From positions 620,001 through 684,000 of the forward strand of contig NZ_BLIN01000002.1 in assembly GCF_009811555.1 (NCBI RefSeq): DNA of 64,000 nucleotides, in the 5' to 3' direction. How positions within the stretch are numbered: position 1 is the stretch's first letter; the number at the start of each line of letters is the position of its first letter. The position numbers were made by a program, and so were the translations under genes. Positions 51,240 through 61,088 of this stretch are shown in pieces. Below the pieces are notes generated by a model. That model saw only the letters and a program-made list of their open reading frames with translations. It did no database searches and was not told the origin of the DNA. Origin of the DNA: Streptomyces caniferus. GTDB lineage: Bacteria; Actinomycetota; Actinomycetes; Streptomycetales; Streptomycetaceae.

Positions 51240-52117
51240 CCGCCGCCCTCCGCCCGCCCGGTCCCGAGGACGGCCCGCCCGACCGCCTCCTCATCCACCG
51301 CCCCGGCCCCGGGGAACTGCGGCCCCGGCGCACCCACCGCCGCCGGCGCGCCCTGGAGCTCTCCCTCGCCGTCGCCGTCCCGCTGCTGCTGGTCGCGCTG
51401 TGGCAACTGGCCGCCGACCGGGCCTGGATCGACGCCCGCATCTACCCCGCCCCGTCCACCGTCCTGGCCGACGGATGGGACCGCGCCCTGGCCGGCGACC
51501 TGTGGCCGGACGTATGGGCCACCCTGCGGCGCGTCCTGGCCGGCTACGCCGTCGGCACCGTCTCCGGCTACCTCCTGGGCCTGCTGATGGGCTCGCTGCC
51601 GCTCGTGCGGGCCGCCCTCGAACCCCTGCTGGACGCCCTGTACGTCGTCCCCAAGCTCGCCCTGCTGCCGGTCTTCCTCAACATGTTCGGGCTCGGCGAA
51701 GGGCCGCAGGTCGCCCTCGTCGCCGCCACCGTCTTCTTCTTCGTCTGGATCTCCACCATGGCGGCGGTGCTGGCGATCCCCTCCGGGCACCGCGACGCCG
51801 GCCGGGTGTTCGGCGCGAGCCGCCGGCAGATGTTCCGGCACGTCCTGCTGCCCGCCTCCCTGCCCGCCGTCCTCGTGGGCGCCCGGATCGCCGCGGGCGT
51901 GGCGGTCCTGGTCATCGTCGCCTCGGAACAGATCGCCGCCACCGACGGCCTCGGCCATCTGATCTTCGACTCGCGCGCCCTGTTCCAGAACGACGTGATG
52001 TGCGTCGGCATCGTCTGCGTGGCCGTCCTCGGCGTGTTCTTCTCCGAGCTGGTGCGGCTGGCCGGGCGCTTCCTCACCCCCTGGGCGCCCCGCGACCGCG
52101 GCCGGTCCCGGAGCTGA
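51236..52117 (+). CDS. ABC transporter permease (nitrate/sulfonate/taurine type)
   Basis: A 293-residue BPD-type permease with about six helices; the EAA loop is DAGRVFGASRRQMFRHVLLP. The polar N-terminal tail (40 residues, Pro/Arg-rich) precedes helix 1. The ATG at 51236 overlaps the ATPase stop by 4 bp. With the ATPase and the lipoprotein it forms an importer for a small organic anion or sulfonate. Confidence 0.93.
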   Translation: MTAALRPPGPEDGPPDRLLIHRPGPGELRPRRTHRRRRALELSLAVAVPLLLVALWQLAADRAWIDARIYPAPSTVLADGWDRALAGDLWPDVWATLRRVLAGYAVGTVSGYLLGLLMGSLPLVRAALEPLLDALYVVPKLALLPVFLNMFGLGEGPQVALVAATVFFFVWISTMAAVLAIPSGHRDAGRVFGASRRQMFRHVLLPASLPAVLVGARIAAGVAVLVIVASEQIAATDGLGHLIFDSRALFQNDVMCVGIVCVAVLGVFFSELVRLAGRFLTPWAPRDRGRSRS

Positions 52118-52165
52118 GCCACCGCACCACCCGTCCGCCTCGCCGCCGCCCCGCACGGAGGTCCC

Positions 52166-53299
52166 ATGCGCCCCCGCACCACCACCGTTGCCGCGCTCCT
52201 CACCGCGCTCGCCCTCGGCGCGGGCTGCGCCGCCCACCACGACGGCGCGGCCCCCACCGGTCCCCGCACCATCCGGCCCGTAGCGGGCTGCGGCAAGGCC
52301 TCCTGGACCGACCCCGCCGACCTCGCGCCGGACCGCACCCCCGCGCGCTGCGACAAGGGCGCCCCGGCCCCGCGCCCCCTCGCCAGGCACCGCACGCTCA
52401 CCGTCGCCACCGGCACCCTCGGCGCCGAGTACGTGGCCCCGCTGCGGCTGGCCCTCGCCAAGGGCGAGTTCCGCAAGGAGGGCCTGGACGTCCGGCTGAA
52501 GGTCCTGCCCACCCCGGAGGCGCTGCCGCTGCTGGCCAAGGGCGACCTGGACGCGCTGTGGGCGGCCCCCGAGGCCGCCGTCGTCAACGGCGTCAACGGC
52601 GGCTTCGACATCCGCTGGGTGGCCGGCAACTTCTCTCCCGCCCCGAGGTCCAGGAGCGGCCTGTGGGTGCGCCTGAAGAGCGGGGAGAGCGCCTCCTCGG
52701 TCTCGCTGCGGGGTTCGAGGATGGGCACCATGATCGGGAAAGGCTCCGTGATCATGTACCCGATGGCCGCGTCCTTCGCCGCGCACGGCGCCGACCTGCG
52801 CTCCGTCGCCTTCCAGCAGCTCGGCTCCGCCGATGTCCTCACCGCCCTGACCGGCGGCGGGGTGGACTCCGCCTGGCTGCTCGACCCGGTCTGGCGCCGG
52901 GTCGACGGCGACCGGAAGTACGCCTTCCTCGGCGGCCAGCCCCAGGGCGAACCGCTCGGCGGCGCCCTGTACGGCCCGAACCTGCTCCAGCGGGACCCGG
53001 ACGCCGGCGTCGCCTTCCTGCGGGCCTACATCCGCACGGTCAACACCTACTTCGCCGGCGACTACAAGGCCGACCGCGCCTTCGTCGCCGAGCTCGCGCG
53101 GCTGTTGAAATCCGATCCGAAGACCCTCGCCTCGGTGCCGTCGCTCCGGATGGACTGGGAGATCAGAAAGGGCACCGCGGCCCGGCTCCAGAAGGCCTAC
53201 CGGGACACCGGCGTCACCCGGGGGGTGCCCCTGCCGGAGAACCGGCTCGTCGACCGCGGCCTGTACGCGGAGGCGGTCGGCCACCGGCCGCGGCCGTAG
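52166..53299 (+). CDS. ABC transporter substrate-binding lipoprotein (NMT1/SsuA-like)
   Basis: A 377-residue periplasmic-binding-protein-fold lipoprotein. The signal ends in LGAGC (lipid Cys at residue 21), with a Pro/Ala linker and then the NMT1/SsuA-type domain (VATGTLGAEYVAPLRLAL to AAPEAAVVNG). Substrate unknown; relatives bind sulfonates, taurine, nitrate or thiamine precursors. It is the last gene of the three-gene operon and is followed within 2 bp by a 21-bp-stem terminator. Confidence 0.9.
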   Translation: MRPRTTTVAALLTALALGAGCAAHHDGAAPTGPRTIRPVAGCGKASWTDPADLAPDRTPARCDKGAPAPRPLARHRTLTVATGTLGAEYVAPLRLALAKGEFRKEGLDVRLKVLPTPEALPLLAKGDLDALWAAPEAAVVNGVNGGFDIRWVAGNFSPAPRSRSGLWVRLKSGESASSVSLRGSRMGTMIGKGSVIMYPMAASFAAHGADLRSVAFQQLGSADVLTALTGGGVDSAWLLDPVWRRVDGDRKYAFLGGQPQGEPLGGALYGPNLLQRDPDAGVAFLRAYIRTVNTYFAGDYKADRAFVAELARLLKSDPKTLASVPSLRMDWEIRKGTAARLQKAYRDTGVTRGVPLPENRLVDRGLYAEAVGHRPRP

Positions 53300-53300
53300 A

Positions 53301-53345
53301 CACGACGAAGGCCCGGACTCCCAAGGAGTCCGGGCCTTCGTCGTG
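53301..53345. terminator. Bidirectional terminator (ABC operon and first fMet tRNA)
   Basis: CACGACGAAGGCCCGGACTCC and its exact complement (21 bp) flank a CAA loop. It closes the ABC operon on the plus strand and the tRNA on the minus strand. Confidence 0.93.
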
Positions 53346-53348
53346 CAG

Positions 53349-53422
53349 TAGCGGGGACAGGATTTGAACCTGCGACCTCTGGGTTATGAGCCCAGCGAGC
53401 TACCGAGCTGCTCCACCCCGCG
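53349..53422 (-). tRNA. Initiator tRNA-Met(CAT), copy 1
   Basis: 74 nt without the CCA end, minus strand. The anticodon loop is CTCATAA with anticodon CAT. The three consecutive G-C pairs of the anticodon stem (GGG/CCC) and the mismatch at 1-72 (C-U) mark it as initiator rather than elongator. The acceptor is CGCGGGG/CCCCGC(T)A. The T-loop is TTCAAAT. Confidence 0.97.
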
Positions 53423-53436
53423 TCGTTGTTGGCTTT

Positions 53437-53466
53437 ACTCTAACCCCGGGCCGACGACCAGCGCAA
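53437..53466 (-). promoter_or_regulatory. Promoter of initiator tRNA copy 1
   Basis: On the minus strand TTGCGC (-35) and TAGAGT (-10) are 18 bp apart, placing the start about 7-8 bp before the tRNA 5' end. Confidence 0.65.
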
Positions 53467-53483
53467 ATCCCTTCCGCGCGGCC

Positions 53484-53513
53484 CCGGGGCCGGCTCTGTG
53501 GACCCGGCCCCGG
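53484..53513 (-). terminator. Terminator after the Sel1-repeat gene
   Basis: CCGGGGCCGG and CCGGCCCCGG form a perfect 10-bp stem with a 10-nt loop, just beyond the stop of the minus-strand Sel1 gene, between it and the tRNA promoter. Confidence 0.8.
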
Positions 53514-53539
53514 ACTCCCGTGGCGCCCGTGGGCGCCCA

Positions 53540-55390
53540 CTACGCGCTGAGCTCCTCCTGGAGCGCCGTACGCAGCCGCGCCGCCCGCTCCGCCACCTCC
53601 GGCGGCCCCAGCTCGACGGCGCGCGCACACCAGCTCTGCGCCTCCGCGAGCGCACCGCGCCGGGCGGCGAGCAGCGCCAGCCGGAGCGCCGCCCGGCCGT
53701 GCCCGGTCTCCGCCGCGCGCTGCCACCACAGGGCGGCCTCGGGCAGGCTGCCCTCGCGGGCCAGCAGCAGCCCCAGGTTGAAGGCGCCGTTACGGCTGCC
53801 GGCCTCGGCCGCCGCGCGGTACCAGTCGGCGGCCTCGACGGCATCGCCACGAGCCGCCGCGAACATGCCAACCCGGACCTGGGCGCGGCGATGCCCCTGC
53901 CGCGCGGCCCGCTCGTACCACTGCACGCTCTCGTCGTCGGCCGTGCGCTCGCCATCCGCCCGCCCCTCGCCCGCGGCGGCCGCCCTGCGGTCGAGGAGGT
54001 CGGCGAGCCGGAAGGCCGCCTCGGCGCTGCCGCCACCGGCCGCACAGCGCAGGTTCCGCTCCGCGTCCTGCAGCTCACCGTCGCGCAGCTGCACGATGGC
54101 GACCTGGAGCGCCGCCTCCGTGTGCCCGGCCGCGGCCGCCCGCTCGTACCAGGTGTGCGCCGTACGCTCCGCACCGCGGCCGGCGAACAGGATGCCGAGG
54201 TTGAACGCGGCATCCACGCTGCCCGCCTCGGCCGCCTTGGAGAACCACGGCTCGGCCCCCGAGGCGTCGCCGCGCTGCAGCAGCAGGATGGCGAGCGCGT
54301 TGGCGGCCTCGCGGTGCCCGGCGTAGGCGGCCCGGCGGTACCACTGCTCGCCGCGCCCCTCCCGGCCCTGCTCGGCGCAGAGCAGCCCGATGTTGTAGGC
54401 GCCGTTCACGTCGCCCGCATCCAGCGCGACGCGGTACCACCGCTCGGCGGTCTGCAGTTCGCCGCGGTCGGCGTGCAGCGCGCCCAGCGCATTGGCAGCG
54501 TTGCCATCGCCGTCCTGGGCGGCCCGCCGCCACCATTCCGCCGCGCTCTCCTCGTCCCCCGCGTCCCGCAGCAGGAAGCCCAGCGCACAGGCCGCACGCG
54601 CCTCGCCGTCCTTGGCGGCGGACAGGTACCAGCGGCCCGCCTCCTGGACATCGCCGCGGTCCTCCAGCAGCGCCCCCAGCTGCAGCGCGGCGCGCCGGTG
54701 GCCCCGCGCGGCGGCCTGCCGGTACCACTGCTCGGCCTCCTCCTGCTGGGTCAGCTCGCCGTACGCGGGGACCGCCTCCCGGTCCGTGTCGCGGCCGTCC
54801 TCGATGAGCCGGGCCAGGCGGTAGGCGGCCTCGCGGTGACCGCGCTCGGCGGCCGTACGGAACCAGCGCTCGGCGCCGATGTCCCCGCGGTGCTCCAGCA
54901 GGTCGGCGAGTGCGTACGCGCCCAGGCAGTGGCCGGACTCGGCGGACTGGCGCAGCCAGTACTCGGCGGCCGGCTCGTCGCCGCGCTCGCGGTAGTGGCG
55001 CCCGAGGGCGTGCGCGGCGGCGGCTGAGCCGGCGACGGCCGCGATGCGCCACCAGCCGGCCGCCTCGTCCCCGTAGCCCCGCTGGTGCAGCAGCACGCCG
55101 AGGTTGTTGGCCGCGGCGCGGTCCCCGGCGGCGGCCGCGGAACGCAGATGCGGCTCGGCGCCGTCGAGGTCACCGCGGCGCAGCAGCATCGCGCCGAGGG
55201 CGCTCATCGCGGCGGTGTCGCCCGCCTCGGCGGCCCGGCGGTGGCCGGACTCGGTCACGGCATCGGACGCTTCGGCGGCCTCGGCGGCCTCCATCGCGTC
55301 CATCTGCAGCTCGGATTCGCGCCCGTCGTCGGGCGCATGCACAAACCGGTCCGTCTCCAACAACCTTGCCTTGTCCCCCATAAGACCCAT
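53540..55390 (-). CDS. Sel1-like repeat (TPR-related) protein
   Basis: A 616-residue protein made of about fifteen consecutive Sel1/TPR-like repeats of roughly 36 residues (pattern GHREAAYRLARLIEDGGDxxEAxxWYRQAAxxG, here broken up by unit). An acidic N-terminus of about 50 residues precedes them. No signal peptide, no enzyme domain. Sel1 repeats are scaffolds for protein complexes. The frame includes a good ribosome site? none clear before the ATG at 55390; the upstream ATGs at 55381-55390 are close together. It is flanked by two identical initiator tRNA genes. Confidence 0.85.
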   Translation of the reverse strand: MGLMGDKARLLETDRFVHAPDDGRESELQMDAMEAAEAAEASDAVTESGHRRAAEAGDTAAMSALGAMLLRRGDLDGAEPHLRSAAAAGDRAAANNLGVLLHQRGYGDEAAGWWRIAAVAGSAAAAHALGRHYRERGDEPAAEYWLRQSAESGHCLGAYALADLLEHRGDIGAERWFRTAAERGHREAAYRLARLIEDGRDTDREAVPAYGELTQQEEAEQWYRQAAARGHRRAALQLGALLEDRGDVQEAGRWYLSAAKDGEARAACALGFLLRDAGDEESAAEWWRRAAQDGDGNAANALGALHADRGELQTAERWYRVALDAGDVNGAYNIGLLCAEQGREGRGEQWYRRAAYAGHREAANALAILLLQRGDASGAEPWFSKAAEAGSVDAAFNLGILFAGRGAERTAHTWYERAAAAGHTEAALQVAIVQLRDGELQDAERNLRCAAGGGSAEAAFRLADLLDRRAAAAGEGRADGERTADDESVQWYERAARQGHRRAQVRVGMFAAARGDAVEAADWYRAAAEAGSRNGAFNLGLLLAREGSLPEAALWWQRAAETGHGRAALRLALLAARRGALAEAQSWCARAVELGPPEVAERAARLRTALQEELSA

Positions 55391-55553
55391 CGTCGCATCA
55401 CCTGTAACCCGCGTACACCTGGTATACCGCAGCCAGTGAGGTCACTTCAGCGGTTTGTCGACTTCCCGACACGACGACTTGGCAAACTCAAGCACACACC
55501 TTCCCCACATCGGCCGCGCGACCCGGCTTTGATCCGTATTTACCTGAACACAT

Positions 55554-55591
55554 GACGAAGGCCCGGATCCTGGAGGATCCGGGCCTTCGTC
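55554..55591 (-). terminator. Terminator of initiator tRNA copy 2
   Basis: GACGAAGGCCCGGATCC and its complement (17 bp) flank TGGA, ending just beyond the tRNA. Its outer half (GACGAAGGCCCGGA) is the same as in the terminator of copy 1. Confidence 0.92.
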
Positions 55592-55597
55592 TTTTCG

Positions 55598-55671
55598 TAG
55601 CGGGGACAGGATTTGAACCTGCGACCTCTGGGTTATGAGCCCAGCGAGCTACCGAGCTGCTCCACCCCGCG
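55598..55671 (-). tRNA. Initiator tRNA-Met(CAT), copy 2
   Basis: Identical over all 74 nt to the copy at 53349-53422: same CAT anticodon, GGG/CCC anticodon stem and 1-72 mismatch. The downstream terminator is of the same type. Also the GTCGTTGT directly before the 5' end is shared. This is a duplication flanking the Sel1 gene. Confidence 0.97.
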
Positions 55672-55724
55672 TCGTTGTGTCCTCAAGGTATCACGGCAGC
55701 GGGACGGTCCCGACCGACGCCGCG

Positions 55725-55766
55725 GCCCCTGGGGCCGCCGGTTCGCACCGGTGACCCCAGGGGCCG
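55725..55766 (-). terminator. Terminator after the UPF0182 gene
   Basis: GGCCCCTGGGG and CCCCAGGGGCC form a perfect 11-bp stem; an inner CCGGT/ACCGG hairpin stacks in the loop. Confidence 0.85.
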
Positions 55767-55781
55767 GGACAACGGAGCGGC

Positions 55782-58679
55782 TCAGCTGCCCGGCTTGCCG
55801 CCCTTCTCGGACGCCTTCGCCGCCCGGTCCAGCGCCGCCTTCAGCTTCTTCTGAGCCTCGCCGTAACCGGCCCAGTCGCCCGAGGCGCGCGCCTTCTCGC
55901 CCTCCTCGTAGGCCTTCTGCGCGTCGCCCAGGGCCTGCTGCACCGTCTGGCCGGACGGGGGCCGGCTGGTGTCCTGGTCGCCCGGCGGGTTCTCCGCGCC
56001 CGTACTGGGCGCCTTCTTGCCGAAGACCACGTCCAGCGCGTCCTTGAGGGAGTCCTCCAGGACGGGCTTGTTGTCGCCGTAGCTGACCAACACCTTCTTC
56101 AGGAGCGGGTAGTTGGTGTTGGCGCCGCGCAGGTAGACGGGTTCGACATAGAGCAGTCCGCCGTCCAGGGGCACGGTCAGCAGATTGCCGTACTCGATTT
56201 CCGAGTCGCCGAGCTTCTTGAGGATGTTGAGCTCATTGGCGATGTTCGGATCGGAGTTGAACTTCGACTGCACCAGCTGCGGGCCGGGCACCGGCGTCTG
56301 CGAGGGCAGTTTCAGCAGTCTGATCTTGCCGTAGTCGCCGCTGGTCGCATTGGCGTCGACGGCCATGAACGCACCGAGGTTGTCGCGCTTGTTGGGCGTG
56401 AAGGTCGTCGTCAGCGAGAAGGCCCGGTTCTTCTGGTCCGGCATCTTCATGCTCAGGTAGTACGGCGGAACCGCGTTGCCCGACTTGGTCGTCGGGTCGT
56501 TCGGGATCTGCCAGCGCTCGGAGCCGGTGTAGAAGGTGCCGGGGTCCGTGACGTGGTACGTGGTCAGCAGCTGGCGCTGCACCTTGAAGAGGTCCTGCGG
56601 GTAGCGCAGGTGCTCCTTGAGCGCCGGGCTGATGGCGCTCTTCTTCTCGACCGTGCCGGGGAACGACTTCATCCAGGTCTTGAGGACCGGGTCCTTCTCG
56701 TCCCACTGGTAGAGCTTCACCGAACCGTCGTAGGCGTCCACCGTCGCCTTGACGGAGTTGCGGATGTAGTTGACCTGGTTCTGCTGGGCCACCACCGCCC
56801 GCTGGCCGTCGGTGAGCGAATCGGCCGTGCTGTCCCCGAGCGTGGTGCGCGAGGCGTACGGGTAGCCGTTGCTGGTGGTGTAGGCGTCCACGATCCACTT
56901 GATCCGGCCGTCGATGACCGCCGGGTAGGCGTCGCCGTCGATGGTCAGCCAGGGGGCGACGGCTTCGACGCGCTCCTTGGGCGTGCGGTTGTACAGGATC
57001 CGCGAGCCCTTGCCGATCGCTCCGGAGTAGAGGATCTGCGGCTCCCCGAAGGCCGCCGCGTAGGCGGCGCGGTTGACCGGGTTGGAGAGGTTGACGCCGC
57101 TCTTGCCCCGGTAGCTGTAGCTCTTCTCGCCGCTGTCGTCGGAGTAGTCCAGTTCCTTCTGCGGACCGCCGACGATGGAGTACTGCGAGGTCTTCTCGCC
57201 GTAGTACACCCGCTGCTGGTACGGGGGCAGCTGCCCCTTGGCCGGCAGGTCCGACTCGGTGTACTTGGGGCCGCCGCCGTCGGAGGCCTCGGTCCCCTTG
57301 GCGGCGACCGCGCCGTAGCCGTGGGTGTACTTGAAGTGGTCGTTGATCCAGTTGCGCTCGGGGATACCGGCGATGTTCAGCTCGCGCAGACCGATGACGG
57401 TGTCCTGCTCGGCACCGTCCTTGTCCTTGTAGCGGTCGACATCGAGGGTGGAGGGGAACTGGTAGTACCCGCGCACCTGCTGCTGTTGCTGGAAGGCCGG
57501 CGAGACCACGTTCGGGTCGAGCAGCCGCATGCTGGCCGTGGTGTCGGCGTCGTCGCGCAGCCGCTGACTGTCCGCCTTGTCGGCGGGCTTGTAGTCGCCC
57601 TTGTACGGCGTGACCTCGGAGTTCTGGATGTCGTACGCATCCCGGGTCGCCTTGATGTTCTGCTTGATGTACGGCGCTTCCTTGGCCTGCTCGTTCGGCT
57701 GGACCTGGAACTTCTGCACGATCGCCGGGTACAGCCCGCCGATGAGGATCGCCGAGAGCACCATCAGGCCGAAGCCGATCACCGGCAGCTGCCACGTCCG
57801 CCGCCAGAGGGTGGCGAAGAACAGCACCGCACAGATCGCCGCGATGAAGAACAGGATCGTCTTCGCCGGGAGGTAGGCGTTGGCGTCGACGTACCGCAGG
57901 CCCGTCCAGTTGTCGGCGGACTTCAGGCCGCTGGACTTGACCGCCAGGCCGTACCGGTCGAGCCAGTACGCGATCGCCTTGAGCGAGACGAAGATGCCCA
58001 GCAGCACCGACAGATGGCCGGTGGCCGCCGCGGTCGCCCGCGAGCCGGGGCTGGTCAGCCGCAGCCCGCCGTAGAGGTAGTGCGTCAGCGCCGCGGCGAC
58101 CAGACACAGCACCGCACAGGCGAAGCCGAAGCTCAACAGGAAGCGGTACCAGGGCAGATCGAACGTGTAGAAGGCGATGTCCATGCCGAACTGCGGGTCC
58201 GTCTTGCCGAACGGCACGGCGTTGACCCACTGCAGCCAGGTCCGCCACTCCCCCGAGGCGGAGGCGCCGGCGATCAGTCCGATCACCGCGGTGACCGCGA
58301 TCAGCGCCCACTTCTTGAAGGGCGCGATACCCATGCGGTAACGGTCCAGGCTCTGCTGCTCCACGGACATCGCGCTCAGCGGCGGCCGCAGCCGGTGCGC
58401 GAGCCAGACGTTGACGCCGACGGCCACGGCCATCAGGACGCCGAAGGAGAAGAACAGACCGATCTTGGTCCACAGGGTGGTGGTGAAGACCGAGGAGTAC
58501 TTGACCGAGCGGTACCAGAGCCAATCGGTCCAGAACCCCGCAAACATCACGAAGAGCATGGCCAGGACGGCCAGCACACCCAACGTCATGAGCAGGGTCC
58601 GGATCCGCCGCGATGGTCGGCCGACTCTGATCCGTGGCCCTGTCGGGCCTCCGCCGCGGTCCGGCATCTGGAAAGCCAA
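55782..58679 (-). CDS. UPF0182 family membrane protein
   Basis: A conserved actinobacterial protein of 965 residues: seven or so membrane segments in the first 330 residues, then a large extracytoplasmic domain of about 550 residues (Asp/Tyr-rich), and a charged C-terminal helix region ([23 protein letters not shown]). Function unknown. The UPF0182 family is universal in Streptomyces and Mycobacterium. Start: TTG at 58679 with GAGGTG ribosome site fits best; ATG 58667 (MPDRGGG) is an alternative. The frame's extension to 58745 is not supported. Confidence 0.9.
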   Translation of the reverse strand: MAFQMPDRGGGPTGPRIRVGRPSRRIRTLLMTLGVLAVLAMLFVMFAGFWTDWLWYRSVKYSSVFTTTLWTKIGLFFSFGVLMAVAVGVNVWLAHRLRPPLSAMSVEQQSLDRYRMGIAPFKKWALIAVTAVIGLIAGASASGEWRTWLQWVNAVPFGKTDPQFGMDIAFYTFDLPWYRFLLSFGFACAVLCLVAAALTHYLYGGLRLTSPGSRATAAATGHLSVLLGIFVSLKAIAYWLDRYGLAVKSSGLKSADNWTGLRYVDANAYLPAKTILFFIAAICAVLFFATLWRRTWQLPVIGFGLMVLSAILIGGLYPAIVQKFQVQPNEQAKEAPYIKQNIKATRDAYDIQNSEVTPYKGDYKPADKADSQRLRDDADTTASMRLLDPNVVSPAFQQQQQVRGYYQFPSTLDVDRYKDKDGAEQDTVIGLRELNIAGIPERNWINDHFKYTHGYGAVAAKGTEASDGGGPKYTESDLPAKGQLPPYQQRVYYGEKTSQYSIVGGPQKELDYSDDSGEKSYSYRGKSGVNLSNPVNRAAYAAAFGEPQILYSGAIGKGSRILYNRTPKERVEAVAPWLTIDGDAYPAVIDGRIKWIVDAYTTSNGYPYASRTTLGDSTADSLTDGQRAVVAQQNQVNYIRNSVKATVDAYDGSVKLYQWDEKDPVLKTWMKSFPGTVEKKSAISPALKEHLRYPQDLFKVQRQLLTTYHVTDPGTFYTGSERWQIPNDPTTKSGNAVPPYYLSMKMPDQKNRAFSLTTTFTPNKRDNLGAFMAVDANATSGDYGKIRLLKLPSQTPVPGPQLVQSKFNSDPNIANELNILKKLGDSEIEYGNLLTVPLDGGLLYVEPVYLRGANTNYPLLKKVLVSYGDNKPVLEDSLKDALDVVFGKKAPSTGAENPPGDQDTSRPPSGQTVQQALGDAQKAYEEGEKARASGDWAGYGEAQKKLKAALDRAAKASEKGGKPGS

Positions 58680-58803
58680 GGTGCGCACCTCGAAGTTCGC
58701 TGTCGTGTGGAGCAGGCCCGGCGATAGTAGGACCCACCGATGCAACTTACGAAGGCTTTACTCAGTTCCCGCTTTCCGGGGTACACAAGGCACGATGTTG
58801 AGC

Positions 58804-59367
58804 ATGACTGACCTTCCTGGCTCTCCCGCTGCCGGCACCCCCCTCGCCGCCGACCCCCTGACCCGCGCGGTGCTCGAGATCGACGAGTACAGCGCCGGGC
58901 TCGGCTGGGATCAGCCGGCCCGACTGTTCGCCCTCGTCGACACCGCCAAGCTGCGTGCGCAGGAGCCCTCGCTCGCCGCCCAGCTCGGCATCGACGACTC
59001 CACCACCGCGTCCCTGACCCCCGTGGAACAGGACGAGATCCCGGCGGGCGTCCCGCTGGACGAGTTCCTCGCCACCATTGCCTGGCCCGATGCCGTCAGC
59101 GGCTGCGCGCTGACCGTGGAGCGGCTGATGCTGCCCCCGTCCGCCGAGGACTCCGAGCCCGCGGGCATGGACGAGGCGCGGCTCGCGAAGTGGGTCGCCG
59201 AGCACCCGGACCGCCAGGAGGTCCGGATGACGGTGGCCGTGCTGCGGGACGGCCGGCGCGAGTCGGCGCTGCGGCTGCGCGAGAAGGACTCCACGTCCGA
59301 GGTGCTCACCGGCTCGGCACTGGTGCCGGGCCTCGCGGAAGCGCTGTCCGCGACGTTCGAGGGCTGA
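58804..59367 (+). CDS. PPA1309 family protein
   Basis: A conserved actinobacterial protein of 187 residues with the family hallmark LTRAVLEIDEYSAGLGWDQP and the central VEQDEIP and AWPDAVSGCALTVER motifs. No signal, membrane helix or known enzymatic signature. It is divergent from the UPF0182 gene with about 125 bp between. ATG 58804 (MTDLPG) chosen; ATG 58795 adds three residues. Function unknown. Confidence 0.85.
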   Translation: MTDLPGSPAAGTPLAADPLTRAVLEIDEYSAGLGWDQPARLFALVDTAKLRAQEPSLAAQLGIDDSTTASLTPVEQDEIPAGVPLDEFLATIAWPDAVSGCALTVERLMLPPSAEDSEPAGMDEARLAKWVAEHPDRQEVRMTVAVLRDGRRESALRLREKDSTSEVLTGSALVPGLAEALSATFEG

Positions 59368-59436
59368 TCGCGGCCTGCCGGGCCGGCGCCCGGGCCGGAC
59401 GTGCGCGCCGGGCCCGGGCGGCTCCCCGGTGGGGCC

Positions 59437-60537
59437 CTAGGAGTGGTGGCCTGCGGGGCTGCAGCTCGGCAGGCCCGCGGTGTCGCCCTTGCGGATCTTC
59501 TCCAGCGCCTTGACGGCGTCGCCTATGGTGCCGACCTTGACGAGCGTGAGCCCCTGCGGGGTGTCCTTGGCCGCGGCGGCGCAGTTCTCCTTGGGCGTCA
59601 GGAAGTACTGGGCGCCCTTGTCCCGCGCACCGACCGTCTTCATCGAGATGCCACCGATCGGGCCGACCTTGCCCTTGTCGTCGATGGTGCCCGTACCGGC
59701 CACGAACTTGCCGCCCGTCATGTCCCCGGGCGTGAGCTTGTCGACGATGCCGAGCGCGAACATCAGCCCGGCGCTCGGGCCGCCGACGTCGGCCAGCTTG
59801 ACGTCGATGGGGAACGGGAAGATGTGATCCACCCCGGCCTGGATGCCCACGATGGCCCGGCCGTCGTCCGCCTTCTGCGTCGTGATCGTGATCTGCTTCG
59901 CGCCGGTCCCGGGCTTCTTGCCCCGCTTCTCCGCCGCGGCGGCGTCCTTGGCGGGGATGATCGTGAAGACGACCTTCTCGCCCGGCTTGTGCCGGGTGAC
60001 GAGCTTGGCGACGTCGCCCGCCTGCTTGACCGCCGTGCCGTCCACCGCCTTGATCACGTCGCCCGCGTGCAGCCGCCCGTCGGCCGGCTTGTCCTTGACG
60101 ACGGAACCGACGACGGTCTGCGCGGCGACCGGGAGGTGCAGCTGGTGGAGGGCGGAGGTCTTGGCACTCTCCTGGGACTGGCTGAACTCCTCGGCGTTCT
60201 CCTGGTCGGCCTGCTCGGCCGTCTGCCCCTCGGGGTAGAGCGTCTTGTGCGGCACCACGGCGTTGTCGTGGTCGAGCCAGCCGTAGACCGCCTCGAAGAG
60301 GTTCATGCGGTAGTCGGGGCCGGTGACGCGGACAGTGGTCATGTTGAGATGACCGGTCGTCGGGTACGTCTTGCGCCCGGAGATCTGCAGCACCGGCTCG
60401 CCGTCGTGATCACCGAGGGTGTTGACCGTCGGCCCCGGTGACATCTCGGAGTACGGCACGGGAATCAGTACCCCGGCGCAGAGCAGCGCGATCAGCATCA
60501 GGGTCGAGGCGAGCAGCGTCGCGGTGCGGCGTGGCAT
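59437..60537 (-). CDS. PDZ and Lon-protease-like domain protein (YlbL type)
   Basis: A 366-residue secreted or membrane-anchored protein: one N-terminal hydrophobic helix (residues about 8-28), a PDZ domain (about 125-200, HAGDVIKAVDGTAVKQ), then a Lon-type S16 protease domain with the catalytic Ser in GGPSAGLMFAL and Lys in ISMKTVGA. It likely degrades extracytoplasmic proteins at the membrane. The family is linked to cell-envelope quality control in Actinobacteria and Bacillus (YlbL). It stands alone between two convergent or same-strand genes. Confidence 0.9.
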   Translation of the reverse strand: MPRRTATLLASTLMLIALLCAGVLIPVPYSEMSPGPTVNTLGDHDGEPVLQISGRKTYPTTGHLNMTTVRVTGPDYRMNLFEAVYGWLDHDNAVVPHKTLYPEGQTAEQADQENAEEFSQSQESAKTSALHQLHLPVAAQTVVGSVVKDKPADGRLHAGDVIKAVDGTAVKQAGDVAKLVTRHKPGEKVVFTIIPAKDAAAAEKRGKKPGTGAKQITITTQKADDGRAIVGIQAGVDHIFPFPIDVKLADVGGPSAGLMFALGIVDKLTPGDMTGGKFVAGTGTIDDKGKVGPIGGISMKTVGARDKGAQYFLTPKENCAAAAKDTPQGLTLVKVGTIGDAVKALEKIRKGDTAGLPSCSPAGHHS

Positions 60538-60663
60538 GGAACGACAGTACGGGACGGGTATGACAACCGGCCCGCGGGGCCGTCCGTACGAGATCGAACA
60601 CCCGCCCGTACGCGGACCTCTCCCCCGGACGCGTCGGCCGCCCGCGCGAACCGGCGGGGAAGG

Positions 60664-60846
60664 TCAGACGGGGTCCGAGGCGGGGTCGGGGGCGGCGTGC
60701 TCCTTCTCCATGGCGTCGCGGAACCGGGCATAGCCCGCGAGCTCCGCAACATCCCCCGCTTTACGGTTCCGCAGGGCCCAGCTGCTCCACACCGCGGCAA
60801 CCAGCCCGGCACCCACCGGAATCAGCAACCAGAGGAGCGCACCCAT
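60664..60846 (-). CDS. Small membrane protein, unknown function
   Basis: A 60-residue protein: one N-terminal hydrophobic helix (LLWLLIPVGAGLVAAVWSSW), then a basic turn (RNRK) and an acidic-rich tail (FRDAMEKEHAAPDPASDPV), i.e. N-out or anchored topology with a cytoplasmic tail. Similar small proteins lie at this position in other Streptomyces. No known function. Confidence 0.7.
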   Translation of the reverse strand: MGALLWLLIPVGAGLVAAVWSSWALRNRKAGDVAELAGYARFRDAMEKEHAAPDPASDPV

Positions 60847-61088
60847 CAGCGACCTCCCAACCCCTTGTACGACCGCGATCGACGAATAAGCAGATTAACC
60901 ATCTGCTGGGTCAACGCTCACGCCAGGGGGCGGGTTACGCAACCGGAACACAAGGCACCGGTTCGGCCTCACGTTCGGAGGCCACCACCCCGTGGCGACA
61001 AGGCCACGGCCTGCGCGTCTGCCGTCTCGCCTGCCCCGGGAACGTGCCGTTACGCACCGGGCGGATCATCGCTCTCCAGAAGACGGCG

